Of a stretch of DNA of 64,000 bases, positions 1 to 9,430 are shown piece after piece (the first letter of the stretch is position 1; each line of letters begins with the position of its first letter). The DNA comes from Rapana venosa (taxonomy: Eukaryota; Mollusca; Gastropoda; Neogastropoda; Muricidae). The stretch is taken from the NCBI GenBank assembly GCA_028751875.1, contig CM054165.1, forward strand, positions 30,634,056-30,698,055. Direction: 5' to 3'. The notes below the pieces were generated by a model, which saw nothing but the letters and a program-made list of their open reading frames with translations, did not search any database and was not told the origin of the DNA. Made by a program: the position numbers and the translations under genes.

Positions 1-589
1 AACGCCGCTAGGCCCATCACCTCTGAAAATTCAGCTTTCCCTGTCCACCCCTTTTTCGCCTTTTAAAAGACATGCCCGGGTTGGGTTGGGAGAGGGCCCA
101 TTCTTCAAAAGTTTTGCTTTTCCAAAACCATACCCCGGGAACCCAAAGGGGGGGTCAAGGGAAATGACTTTAGAGAACCAGGGTACGCCACCTTCCCCAA
201 TAAGAGCACGGGCCAGCTGCGGGCCCTCACGGTCTACCTCCCCTTTTTGGGGGCCTTTGGGCCCCATTTTTTACTCCACCCCAAGGGGACGGGGAAAAAC
301 CTTTTTGGGCATCTACCCCCTTCGCATCTCCACCCTCTGCAACCGGGAACATCCCCCTCTGGGAGATGACCTCTATTGGAAAAACCGACAAAAAGAAAGC
401 AGAAATTTAAAACTTTAGGGGTGCAGCAAAGGGGCTTCGTTGTGTGTGAGTGAGGGTGGGGGGGTGGGTGAGTGAGTGTGGGGGTTTTTTGGTGTGGGGT
501 TGGGTTTTTGAGGTGGTTTTTCAAAATCACTTTTTTTGCTAAAAGAATGTTTTATAATTTTTTTTGGGTTTTTTTATTTTTTTTATGTC
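1..589. other. Contig-edge sequence, no gene seen
   Basis: No conserved protein, RNA or repeat unit is recognised here. Runs of doubled and tripled bases (gggg, cccc, tttt) are frequent, as in other poor-consensus parts of this window. A G/T-rich stretch lies near 430-520. Short open frames occur on both strands but resemble no family. Confidence 0.5.
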
Positions 590-745
590 CCAGGATAATG
601 GGAAAAAACGCTTTGGTTTCTTTTTTTTTTTTACATCCAGTCCCCGGTTATTCCCGGTTTTTTTGGGAAATTTTGTTAACGTTTTTTTGCCGGCAAACAA
701 TGGGCCCAAAAAAACGACGGATTTTAAAGTGTGCGCAAGATGTTT
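590..745 (-). repeat. SINE1 fragment (3' half), error-rich
   Basis: Read on the minus strand this matches the body and 3' end of the SINE1 family described at 1,795-2,148. The landmarks in order are the CTTGCGCACAC segment, the gccggcaaacaatgg segment (cacacaatgg elsewhere), the ccagtcccc segment and the aggataatgg end. Homopolymers are lengthened relative to other copies. The tRNA-like head is absent. Confidence 0.65.
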
Positions 746-779
746 CTGCTAGAACAAAGCATGCCTTTTCAAAAAAAAA

Positions 780-1000
780 AGAATATATAAATATATATAT
801 TTAATATAAATATATATATTAAAATAGGAGAGAGAGAGAGGAGAAAGAGGGGAGAGAAAAGAGAAAAATAGAAATTAAACCAAAAACCCCAACCCACAAA
901 ACACAAAAACACCCCAACACACCACACACACAACCAACCCCACACACACACACAACACACACACACACAAACACACACACACACCCACACACACTATTTG
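780..1000. repeat. AT-rich, GA and (CA)n simple repeats
   Basis: An A/T alternating stretch (about 782-825) is followed by GA-rich sequence and an imperfect (CA)n tract (about 896-995). The apparent Cys/Val-rich frame on the opposite strand is only the translated microsatellite. Confidence 0.9.
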
Positions 1001-1794
1001 AACAAAAATTTTAAAACTGAATGAAAGATCTTTTGCAACTTAAAAAAATATCCGACAAATGTGATGAAATTGCATAATGGGCTTTGCAAGGGAAAAAGGC
1101 CCCCCAAGCAAAAAGACATTGTTAAAATTACTACATGCAAAACACACGCACACACACACAACGAAGTACGTAAATTTTTTTTTTTATTTTTACTACGTAA
1201 TCAAAATTTTATTATTTCACTTTTTTTTTTCTTTTAAGACTTTTTCTTGGGGTGAAATTTTTTCACTTGGGCTTATTTTATTTTATGTCTTAATACGCTC
1301 AATACAAAATAAGTGTTTTTAAATTTTTTTTTATATAATATATTTAAAATATATATAATTTTATTAATTAAATATATATAATTAAAAAATATAAATAAAA
1401 ATAAAATAAAATATATAAAAAATATAAAATTTTTTGGGGTGTGGGCGTGTTTGTGTGTGAATCTCGCTAAAAAATATACCCCCTTTGAGTTCCTAGCCAA
1501 GAAACAGAACCCCCAACCACCCCCCCCCAAAAAAAAAAAACCAAACCCAAATCCAATAAAAAAAAAAAAACCGAACAAACAGACAAACAAACAACAACAC
1601 CCCCCCCCATCCCACCCACCCCCAACCCCCATAAAAAAGAGAAAGAAAAAAATGCTTTTAAAAATCCTTCACCGCCAGTGACAGTTGGGCCCAGCATGTT
1701 GTGGCTACAGTGATTTTCTAAGAACCGGATCAGGTGCGGACTGGGGTTGACATGCCACAGACAGATCTCTCAAGTCAGTCTGTCTTGTTTTTAT
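1001..1794. other. No gene seen; AT-rich and homopolymer-rich
   Basis: Contains A/T-rich sequence (about 1,320-1,430) and poly-A/poly-C tracts (about 1,525-1,630). No protein family, RNA or repeat unit was recognised. Confidence 0.6.
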
Positions 1795-2148
1795 TTAAGA
1801 ATTTTTTATATCGAGGATAATGGAATAAGCGCTTACGTGCTTTTTTAACATCCTGTCCCCGTGTGTATGCAGTTTTGTAAATTCTGTCATCCGTTCCCAA
1901 CCGGCACACAATGGCCTACTCTTACTAAAAAGCAGAACAGGATTTACCGTGTGCGCGAGATGTTCTGCGTGCGTTCGCACACGGGGCACCTCGGTTTATA
2001 GTAAGTCTCATCCAGATGACTTTTGGGGAGAGTGGAGTCGGCACTGATGTTAACTCCAGGGAAAAAAATATCCCCCTTGAACGGGAATCGAACCCGGGTC
2101 GTCAGATTGCGAGCGCAATGTTCTAACCACTAAGGCTATCCCGTCCCC
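1795..2148 (-). repeat. SINE1a, full-length with tRNA-like head
   Basis: On the minus strand the element starts with a tRNA-like head. It carries an A box at about 2,128-2,139 (TAGCCTAGTGG with one extra base) and a canonical B box GGTTCGATTCC (rc at 2,084-2,094), which together form a split RNA polymerase III promoter. A body follows with the ggagttaacatcagtg segment, a gtctcatcc core and a palindromic GTGCGAACGCACGC segment. A roughly 60-base tail ends in ATTATCCTCGATAT and an A/T-rich end. A second full copy lies at 9,431-9,773. The element is non-coding and would need a partner LINE for reverse transcription. Confidence 0.9.
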
Positions 2149-2316
2149 TTGAGCCAGCCAGTCGCATGTAACGGCACTCCGCCAGCCTACTGTACTGCCT
2201 AATGTCCAGTCTGTGGCGTCCTCCTCTGTCCAGTGACGTCTGGGTCTTCCCCTGTCTACCTCTCTGTCCTTCCTCCCTCCCTGTCAGCGCCATTTTGGGG
2301 TAGACAGTCATATCTG
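2149..2316. other. Spacer between two divergent SINEs
   Basis: Unique, C/T-rich sequence separating the heads of a minus-strand and a plus-strand SINE1. No gene is seen. Confidence 0.5.
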
Positions 2317-2670
2317 GCTGGTGGCAGGATGGTTAAGACGCTCGTCTGCCAACAAGTTAACCATGAGGTTCTGGGTTCGATTCCCAGCCTCGCCCTTTCT
2401 TCCCAGTTTGACCCCCAAAAAATCGAACTGAATGTCAAAGTCCTTCAGATGAGACTATAAACCTAGGCCCCGTGTTGCGAACGCATGCAGAACATCTTGC
2501 GCACACGTTAAATCCTGTTCCGCTTTTCGAAAGAGTAGGCAATTGTGTGCCGGTGGAAACGGATGACAAAATTTACAAAAACCGCATACACACGGGGACT
2601 GGATGTAAAAAGCCACATGAGTGCTTATTCCATTATCCTTGATATAAAAGAATAAATAAATAAATAAATA
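2317..2670 (+). repeat. SINE1b, same body behind a different tRNA-like head
   Basis: The head has A box TGGCAGGATGG and B box GGTTCGATTCC, but its anticodon-arm region (ctcgtctgccaac) is unlike the SINE1a head. A short C/A-rich linker (tttgacccccaaaaaatcg) follows. From the agtccttcagatgagac core to the 3' end the sequence is that of SINE1a: cgtgttgcgaacgcatg, gcgcacacgttaaatcctg, gtgtgccggtgg, ggggactggatgtaaaaa, attatccttgatat. It ends in (AATA)n. A second copy lies at 9,890-10,207. Confidence 0.9.
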
Positions 2671-2909
2671 AATCTTTTTATTTTCTAAGGTGAAAAAAAA
2701 CACACAGAAAAATATCCCTAAACAGGGTGATGGTAAGATCAATAACCTTGTGGTGGAGGTTTTTTGCTTTATGATGGTTATGATAACAAATGTTTTTTTA
2801 TTTCGATGTACACCTTGCTTTTTTACATGTGATATAGGTAATTTTCTTTGTGGGCTTTGATTATCATGTTCCTCAGATTATAACAAAATTGTGTGTTGTA
2901 GATTTTATT

Positions 2910-3092
2910 ATTTATTCTTTTTAATATCGAGGATAATGGAATAAGCACTTTATGTTGCTTTGTTACATCCATTCCCCGTGTGTATGCGGTTTTTGGAAAT
3001 TTTGTCATCTGTTTTCCACACCGGCACACAATGCCTACTCTTCCAAAAGTGGAACAAGGATTTAATAAACATGTCCAAAGATGTTCTGTTTG
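2910..3092 (-). repeat. SINE1, 5'-truncated
   Basis: On the minus strand this carries the SINE1 body and tail only: the cagaacatctt segment, the gtgtgccggtgtgg segment, ggggaatggatgtaacaaag and the attatcctcgatatt end. It lacks both core and head. Several substitutions make it older than the copies near 2 kb. Confidence 0.85.
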
Positions 3093-3567
3093 TAGAGAAG
3101 ATGTAAGGGACTGGCACAGCAGAGGGAGAGAGGGCTAGACCCCTCGGATTTGCTCTGTTTCTTATGAATCCTTGATCTAAACATTTTCAGTGTTGCTGTA
3201 AGGAACACAGGGTCTATATACAAAAAGTCCATCAGAAAAGCGCTAGTCAAAACGCATAAGACCACGACGGACTCGGCTCATCTTCTGCCTTTATTTCCTA
3301 AGTCAAATGCAGTTAATTTTGATGGATGGCTAAAACGGTTGATATGGAAAAAAAAACCAAAAATAAGCTCACCAAATGATGGTCCTCATGCTCTAAACAA
3401 AGAACAAAAAGAAATCCTGTAGAAAATCCGCTCAAAGGAGAGATAAGCAAAGACTTGATCTCTGAACCCTTAATTATGGTTTCATCATGAGTAAGAGATA
3501 CTAACCCGCTTTGGTCAGGCCTATGGAGTGTTTGAATCCTTAAGCATTAAAGGTAACATCCCAAAGG
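3093..3567. other. No gene seen
   Basis: Unique sequence of mixed composition with only short open frames. No motif or repeat was recognised. Confidence 0.5.
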
Positions 3568-3870
3568 AAACAGACAGCTCAGTGGTCGAGCACTCGCTCT
3601 CCCCCAACTAAGATAAAGCACGTTTGAGACAGGTTACCTCTTGAATGGTTGACCATTTTGCAGGCCTGGCTTACTGTAAACAAGTCTCCCAGTTCGCCAT
3701 CTGTCAATAGGTGCCTGCCCTCTTTAGGGACAGGGAAAGGCAAAGCAGCAAGGGAAGGAGAGTGCCCACTCTCCACAATAATGCAGGCCCGTAGAGGAAG
3801 CTGATATCTCTGACACATTGTTCTTCAAGCGAACCGCATAGTTCATATGGAACACTACCTTTTTATGGAG
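3568..3870 (+). repeat. Chimeric SINE: tRNA-like A box joined to a 5S rRNA-like promoter segment
   Basis: The 5' end reads as a tRNA head (CAGCTCAGTGGTCGAGCAC, A-box like, at about 3,574). In place of a tRNA B box it continues with CTAAGATAAAGCACGTTTGAG and CTTGAATGGTTGACCA (about 3,606-3,655). That order and spacing match the 5S rRNA internal control region (CTAAGC...GTCGAGC...CTTGGATGGGTGACCG). About 200 further bases are shared with the minus-strand copy at 7,520-7,811, which keeps the 5S C-box better. The two copies align over their whole length, so this is a dispersed family. Non-coding. Confidence 0.8.
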
Positions 3871-3974
3871 AAGAGACATAGGATAAAAGTAAAACAAACT
3901 AGAAACAGTATTCCTGAGACATGTACAATGGTACAAAAGGTGTATTAAGGAGAGAGAGAAGGTTGAGAGAACCA

Positions 3975-4215
3975 AACGTGAATACAAATCACAGAAAAAG
4001 CCAGCTCAATCAATTAAGTGAAGTTATTACAAATCAACAGAAAAAAGAAGCTTCAATCAAAGGGAAGTGTAAATTAAAAAATCACGGAAAAAAGCCAGCT
4101 CAAATCAATTGAGGGAAGCGTATATTCAAATCACAAGCAAAAGCCAGCCTTCAATCAATCGAGGAAGCGTATTACAAAATCACAGAAAAAGCCAAGCTTC
4201 AATCAATGAAGGCTT
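3975..4215 (+). repeat. Tandem repeat, about 53-bp unit, 4-5 copies
   Basis: The unit reads roughly aaatcacagaaaaagccagc, then ttcaatcaatyrag, then gaagcgtatta. Copies begin near 3,985, 4,030, 4,080, 4,125 and 4,175 with small indels. Short open frames across it are the repeat translated. Confidence 0.8.
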
Positions 4216-4289
4216 GAAGTGGAATGTTTCTGAACTGGGGACCACTGTACCTGAAGAGAAAAAAGTACTGCACTGTATTACTGCCTTAA

Positions 4290-4320
4290 CAAAAGTGGTC
4301 GGGGGGGGGGGGGGGGGGAT
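4290..4320 (+). repeat. Poly-G tract
   Basis: About 18 consecutive G. A G4-prone tract or an inflated homopolymer. Confidence 0.8.
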
Positions 4321-4424
4321 ACTGCACTGATGAAAGCACCAGCTCTATCCACTTATGGCAGTCATGTACCAGTGCTTTGGTCTTGGCAAAGCTTTTTGGG
4401 GTCCATTCAGTGGCATTTTCCATC

Positions 4425-4700
4425 CATGTCTTTCTCTGTTTCTGTTTTCAGTGACGTTGTTCAACCATCTCTGTTTCTGTTTTCAGTGACGTTTTGTTTC
4501 CCTCATTTTCATCTGTCCTCTTTTGTTTTCAGTGACGTTGTTCAATCATGTCTTTCTCTCTTGACATGTTTCTGGTTTGCAAGTGACGTTGTTTCAATCA
4601 TGTCTGTTTCTGTTTTCAGTGCCGTTGTCCATCATGTCTGTCTCTGTTTCTGTTTTAGTGATGTTGTCTTATCAATGTCTTTCTCTGTCTGTCTCTGTTT
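4425..4700 (+). repeat. Tandem repeat, about 42-bp unit, 6-7 copies
   Basis: The unit contains catgtctttctctgtttctg followed by ttttcagtgacgttgttcaa. Copies start near 4,425, 4,465, 4,510, 4,550, 4,590, 4,635 and 4,675 and diverge toward the end. The open frame over it is repetitive (Ser/Phe/Val-rich) and is not a gene. Confidence 0.75.
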
Positions 4701-4769
4701 CTATCACCCTGCATGTCTGTACCTTGCAAGATGATCTCTGAAAGGCTGTTAGATCTTGGTACCACAAAG

Positions 4770-5056
4770 GGATTTCTTCTTCTTCTTCTTTTCTTCTTCT
4801 CCCCTTCTTTTCTTCTTCTTCTTTTCTTCTTCTTTTTTCTTCTTCTTCTTTTTTTTCTTCTTCTTCTTCTTCTTCTTCTTCTTCTTCTTCTTCTTCTTCT
4901 CTTCGTTCTTCTTCTTCTTCTCTTTCCTCTTCTTTTTCTTCTTCTTCCTCTTCCTCTTCCTTCTCCTCCTCCTCCTCCTCTCTCTCCTCCTCCTCCTTTT
5001 TCCTCCTCTTCTTCCTTCTCCTTCTTCTTCTTCTTCTTCTTCTTCTTCTTCTTCTC
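4770..5056 (+). repeat. (TTC)n polypyrimidine tract
   Basis: Almost 290 bases of C/T on the plus strand, mostly TTC with interspersed CTC and TTTTC. Frames on both strands give homopolymeric Phe/Leu/Ser or Arg/Lys/Glu peptides and should not be annotated as proteins. Confidence 0.95.
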
Positions 5057-5464
5057 TTCGAACACTCAGACAACAACTAGTTTCTTTTCGCTGTCAGTAT
5101 GAGCAAAAACGCCGTGGCCGCAACTGTAAGCGCCTGACAATCAGGCCCAGCGGCATCCCATTTCCACAAGGGGAGAGAATCGTTTAGCTTTTAAATCTTT
5201 CTGGGGAAAAACCCCCCCACCAAACAACAAAAGGCAGAGATGAACCAAGAAGGCAAAAAATAGAAAGAAGGAAGGTGGTAGACATGAAGAAAAGAACAAG
5301 GCAAACAACAAAGAGAGGGAAGATAAGAAGGAATTCTGGCACATAATTTCAGAAGGTAGGCCCCCCGGGCATCCTCCCAGGACCCCAAAAGTCTTCCATA
5401 GCTGATCTGAGGCTTGCCGAAGATGTTGTTGCTCTTCTGCATCCTAAAGAAAAAGCTCTGATGT

Positions 5465-5610
5465 AATAAGAGTGCATTCAATTTAAACAACCACAGAGCC
5501 ACAGACGTGATGTGATGGTGGTGTTGTCTGATGTATATGAAGAGTGCATTCATTTTAAACAACCACAGCCACAGACCGTGATGGCGGTGTTGTCATTCCT
5601 CAGAGAATCC
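5465..5610 (+). repeat. Two direct copies of about 70 bp
   Basis: The segment agagtgcattcaatttaaac-aaccacag-cca-cagac-gtgatg-gtggtgttgtc occurs at about 5,468-5,530 and again at about 5,540-5,600 with few changes. The flanking 5,060-5,465 is unique and has no recognised gene. Confidence 0.75.
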
Positions 5611-5682
5611 AGCCCCCCAAAAAGAGGAGAGCAATATCTTCTACAAGTAAGGGAGAGAGAGAGAGAGACAATGAAAAATTCG

Positions 5683-5790
5683 TTTTTTCGAGGATAATGA
5701 AAAGCACATCATGTGCTTTTTTACCACCAGGTCCCCGCCCGTAGGAGACATCTTAATGAATAACCCAACACTTATACACAGAAGAGAGAG
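5683..5790 (-). repeat. LINE-type 3' tail (LINE-A tail)
   Basis: On the minus strand: gtgttgggttattcattaag, atgtctcctacgggcgggga, cctggtggtaaaaaagcaca, then attatcctcgaaaaaacgaa. The last 60 bases equal the SINE1 tail, but the upstream part is different and is shared with 37,340-37,445. This is therefore best read as the 3' end of the LINE whose tail SINE1 uses. No coding sequence is attached. Confidence 0.7.
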
Positions 5791-5944
5791 GAAGAGGAAG
5801 AAAAGGTAGAAATTTATTTTTTTAAAGGAAATAAAGAATTTGAGAAACAAGCACAAAAACCCTAATCAATAATCACTCATTTTTTTAAAGAGCGCTTTTG
5901 TGACTAAGTTAGTTGTTGGAGGTCCAAAGGAGGGATTTTGTGTT

Positions 5945-6125
5945 AACATACGTACATGTACAAGTCTCGACCTGAAGGACTTCCCTGGGGATCCAGAGCG
6001 GAGGGAGCTGGTAACTAGTTTACGTTAACTCCATGTGAAGAAAAACCCCTGAACGGGTGTCTCAGCGGGTGCGCGATCCCCCCCCCCCCCCCTGGCCAGC
6101 CACCAGATGGCATCTCACTGCTCTA
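5945..6125 (-). repeat. Diverged SINE with SINE1-like core and another head
   Basis: On the minus strand a head-like stretch (ggtgggttagagcagtgag, A-box like) and a poly-G run are followed by atggagttaacgt and gtccttcaggtcgagact. These are the SINE1 body and core landmarks in the right order. The head resembles neither SINE1a nor SINE1b. No clean B box is visible, because the poly-G run interrupts the region. Confidence 0.45.
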
Positions 6126-6199
6126 ACCCACCACCTCATCATCGCCCAAAATTAAAACCATGTAAATTAAAAAAATAACTAAACACAAACAATAAACTA

Positions 6200-6400
6200 A
6201 CTTATAACGTGTGCGCAAGATGTTTCTGTTGTGTTGGCGTCACAAGCCTAACGTTTGTAAACTCATCGAAGGACTCTGGTGTGTGCGTGCGTGCGTGTGT
6301 GGTGTGTGTGTGTGTGTGTGTGTGGTGTGTGTGTGTGTGTGGTGTAGTGTGTGCGTGCGTGTGTTTTTTGTGTGTGTGTGTTGTGTATTGTGTGTGGTAT

Positions 6401-6431
<31 letters not shown>

Positions 6432-6450
6432 TGTGTGTGTGTGTTTCGTT
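6200..6450. repeat. SINE1 scrap followed by (GT)n
   Basis: A 30-base SINE1 fragment (acgtgtgcgcaagatgtttctg) at about 6,207-6,230 is followed by an interrupted (GT)n tract at about 6,280-6,445. Further GT and GA tracts lie at 6,505-6,600. Frames through these are Val/Cys or His/Thr microsatellite translations. Confidence 0.8.
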
Positions 6451-6699
6451 GTAATCCTCCCTACCCCAAAAGGGTGAAAAGGGGACTAATTCTTGAATCT
6501 TAGTGTGTGGTGTGTGTGTGTGTGTATGAGAAGAGAAGAGAGAAGAGAGAGAAGAGTATGTTGATTGTGTGTGTGTGTTAAAGAAGAGAGAGTATGTGTG
6601 GATGCGCGCACGCGTGTGCACGTATACATCATTGTATGCATAGGACGCTAAATGCTTAGTCAAATGGTCCATTTTACTAATCAAATTAATTCTTTTGCT

Positions 6700-7290
6700 T
6701 AGGTTGTTGTGATTGTTGGGTCAGCTATAAATTAAAGTGCTAGTTAATACACATTTTCCTTCTTCTTTTTATTTCATCATATAGCGTGTGGGCTTTGAAT
6801 CACTTGTTGTTTCACCTGTAAATCAGCGTGATAGTTAATAAACCTTTTTATTTCATCATAATTATAGTGTGTGTTCTTTGAATCACTTGTTGTTTCACCT
6901 GTAAATCAAACTGATAGTTAATAAACCTTTTTTATTTCATCATATAGTGTGTGGGCTTTGAATCACTTGTTGTTTCACCTGTAAATCAAACTGATAGTTA
7001 ATAAACCTTTTTATTTCATCATTTAGCGTGTGGGCTTTGAATCACTTGTTGTTTCACCTGTAAATCAAAGTGATAGCTAGTTCACTTTCTTCTTTTTATG
7101 TGTGGGCTTTGAACCATTTGTTGTTTCACCTGTAAACCAAAGTGATAGTTAATAAACCTTTTTCTTTTTATGTGTGGGCTTTGAACCATTTGTTGTTTCA
7201 CCTGTAAATCAAAGTGATAGTTAATACACTTTCTTCTTCTTTTTCTGTTGTTCATCATATTATGCTGTGTGTCCTTTGATTCGTTCTACT
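6700..7290 (+). repeat. Tandem repeat, about 77-bp unit, 7-8 copies
   Basis: The unit contains gtgtgggctttgaatcactt, gttgtttcacctgtaaatca and aagtgatagttaataaacct, then a T-rich spacer with tttatttcatcata. Good copies start near 6,784, 6,868, 6,947, 7,025, 7,099 and 7,171; the outermost copies are degenerate. Spacer length varies between 72 and 84 bases. No coding potential. Confidence 0.85.
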
Positions 7291-7519
7291 TCACCTGGTG
7301 GTAATCAGAAAAGCTACCAGTCTGTCTCAGTGAAAACATATCCTAAAGAACATGTTGTGCAGACTTTGTAGTAACTAAAGTGCTTGTCACAGCCCCTTAA
7401 AGAAAAATAGTCTTGTTTTATATCTAAGATTTTTGCTGTTCTAGCATTATTATGTTCAATTTTGATATTTTTCTCTTTTTATTCAGAAAACATTTGAGGC
7501 TTGTTTATTAATTGATAGG

Positions 7520-7811
7520 GATATCTAAGGTAAAAGCTAAAGGTGTCCCATAACCTATGTAGTCGTGGGGGAATGAAGCATCAAAGACCTCAACTTCTCA
7601 AGGGGCCAGCATATTGAGGGCAGTGCCCATCTCCTCTTCCTCGCTGCTTTACGTTCCATGACCCTAAAGATTTACAGCTGGGTGAACTGGGGGACTGTAC
7701 TGACGCCAAGGCGTGCAAACGGTCACCCATCCAAGTGGTGATCATGCTCGATGCTGCTTTACCTTAGCTGAGAAAAGCGAGTGCTCTGACCACTGAGCTA
7801 TCCCGTCCCCA
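7520..7811 (-). repeat. Chimeric tRNA/5S SINE, better-preserved copy
   Basis: On the minus strand: GGGACGGGATAGCTCAGTGG (tRNA-like head, A box TAGCTCAGTGG), then AGCTAAGG, then a stretch with CATCGAGCATGATCA, then CTTGGATGGGTGACCG (about 7,720-7,736). The last element is identical to the metazoan 5S rRNA C-box region, and AGCTAAG...TCGAGC matches the 5S A box and intermediate element. The rest aligns with 3,568-3,870. The first bases of the head (GGGACGGGATAGC) are also those of the SINE1a head, so the two families probably share a tRNA source or exchanged heads. Confidence 0.85.
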
Positions 7812-7959
7812 TTGTAATATTTACCCCATATATATATGTGAATATGTATGTGTGTGTGTGTGTGTGTTCTGTTCAGGAATAAAGGTAGGGAAGGGGTGGG
7901 GGGGAATGAAGAGTTTGTGTTTTGGGTGCTTTGTTTTATTCCTTTTCTTTGAGCTTTGA

Positions 7960-8440
7960 AAAGGAAAAGAAAGTGGGTTGTTATTTACTGGTGTTTGTAC
8001 AATGTTCAACACAGAATTAACAAGAAAGTGGTTGGGTTTTTTTTTTACTGGTGTTTGTACAATGTTAAAGAATTTACAAGAAAGTGGGTTGTTATTTACT
8101 GGTGTTTGTACAATGTTAAACAAAGAATTTACAAGAAAGTGGGTTGCTTTTTACTGGTGTTTGTACAATGTTAAACAAAGAATTTACAAAAAAGTGGGTT
8201 GCTTTTTACTGGTGTTTGTACGATGTTAAACAAAGAATTTACAAGATCGTGGGTTGTTATTTACTGGTGTTTGTACAATGTTAAACAAAGAATGAACAAG
8301 AAAGTGGGTTTTTTTTTTACTGGTGTTTGTACAATGTTAAAGAATATACAAGAATGTGGGTTGCTATTTACTGGTGTTTGTACAATGTTAAAGAATTTAC
8401 AAGAACATGGGTTGTTATTTACTGGTAACATGATGTTTGC
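7960..8440 (+). repeat. Tandem repeat, about 56-bp unit, 8-9 copies
   Basis: The unit is agaaagtgggttgttattta, then ctggtgtttgtacaatgtta, then aacaaagaatttacaag. Copies of ggtgtttgtacaatg lie near 7,989, 8,049, 8,100, 8,157, 8,211, 8,267, 8,323 and 8,375. One further degenerate unit at 9,070-9,135 lies beyond the SINE2 at 8,480-8,968, so the array was split by that insertion. Frames over it are periodic and not real genes. Confidence 0.9.
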
Positions 8441-8479
8441 AAAATGAACAAACGTTATAAAAGGCTGGTTGTTATTTTA

Positions 8480-8798
8480 ATAATAATAATAATAATAATG
8501 TATGGAATTTATATAGCGCTGAATCTTGTAAAGCAACAAATCAAAGCGCTCAGATTTCATTTCATACCACTTTAAGTCATGGCAGATTTCTCTCCGTGAA
8601 AATTCATGCTGCTCTCCCCGGGGAGAGCGGGAGAGCGCGTCGCCACAAGCGCAGCGCCACCCATTTTTTTCTTTTTCATGTCTGCAACTGTATTTGTTTC
8701 CCTATCAGAGTGGCTTTTTTCTAAGAATTTTGCCAGGGACAACTCTCTTGTTGCCATGGGTTCTTTTACGTGCGCTAAATAATTACGTGTAACACACG

Positions 8799-8829
<31 letters not shown>

Positions 8830-8968
8830 TAGCGCCCAGACCACCACTCATGGTCTAATGGATGGGGGAAAAATTTCCGGTCCAAACGGGGTACGAACCG
8901 CCGCACACTTCAGACCCGGACTTTTCGCTTTCTAGACAGGCGCGTTACCTCTAGACCACCGATCCACC
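8480..8968 (-). repeat. SINE2, full length, with LINE-like 3' tail
   Basis: On the minus strand the head has A box TGGTCTAGAGG and a B-box-like GGTTCGTACCC. A body follows with accatgagtggtggtctggg, then the core ctttcggatgagacgataaa, then ttgccatg and ctttcacggagagaaat segments. The element ends in a roughly 65-base tail (gcgctttgatttgttgcttt, acaagattcagcgctatata, aattccata) with (ATT)n. That tail matches the 3' end of the CR1/L2-like LINE at 22,020-23,590. It is inserted into the 56-bp tandem array. Confidence 0.9.
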
Positions 8969-9010
8969 ATGTTTGTAAAATAAACAAACAAACATTTTAA
9001 CACGCAGGTT

Positions 9011-9044
<34 letters not shown>

Positions 9045-9430
9045 TATTATTGTTGTTGTTGTTATTATTATTCACTGGTGTTTATACAATAAAAAAAAAG
9101 CAAATGATACAAGAATGTGGGTTGTTATTTTCTCTTATTTTCAAAATAAACAAAATGTAAAATACACAATGATATGAGTTGTAAAAAAATTAATGTTGGT
9201 CATGTTTCTGGTAGTGTGTTTTGAGCTATGATGGAGCCAACCTTCATGTAAAATGCATGCTGGGTACTGGATAGGTGAAAGTGATAGGTTTTGTTTGACC
9301 ATAATGGATAAGATCTTCATCTGGAGTGTGTTCTTTCCAAAATGTAACATCGCTTCACTCACATTGATACTGAACTAACCATTTGTACCCCATTAATGAG
9401 TAAATACACAAACACTTCCTCCATCCTTTT
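8969..9430. other. Array remnant and unique sequence
   Basis: (TTA)n lies at about 9,010-9,072, and one 56-bp unit remnant at 9,070-9,135. The rest is unique and AT-rich with no recognised gene. Confidence 0.6.

Noticed and set aside
2060..2150. A genuine tRNA gene (intact A and B boxes)
   Set aside because: The same head occurs again at 9,710-9,773 followed by the same body and tail, and the acceptor ends do not pair as in a tRNA. It is the head of a SINE. The same holds for the heads at 2,320, 8,940, 10,200 and 28,600.
4655..5187. Long Phe/Leu-rich or Arg/Glu-rich proteins
   Set aside because: They are products of the (TTC)n tract in both orientations.
7718..7775. A 5S rRNA gene
   Set aside because: Only the internal control region is 5S-like. 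The 5' third of 5S is replaced by a tRNA-like head and the 3' stem is missing, so it is part of a SINE.
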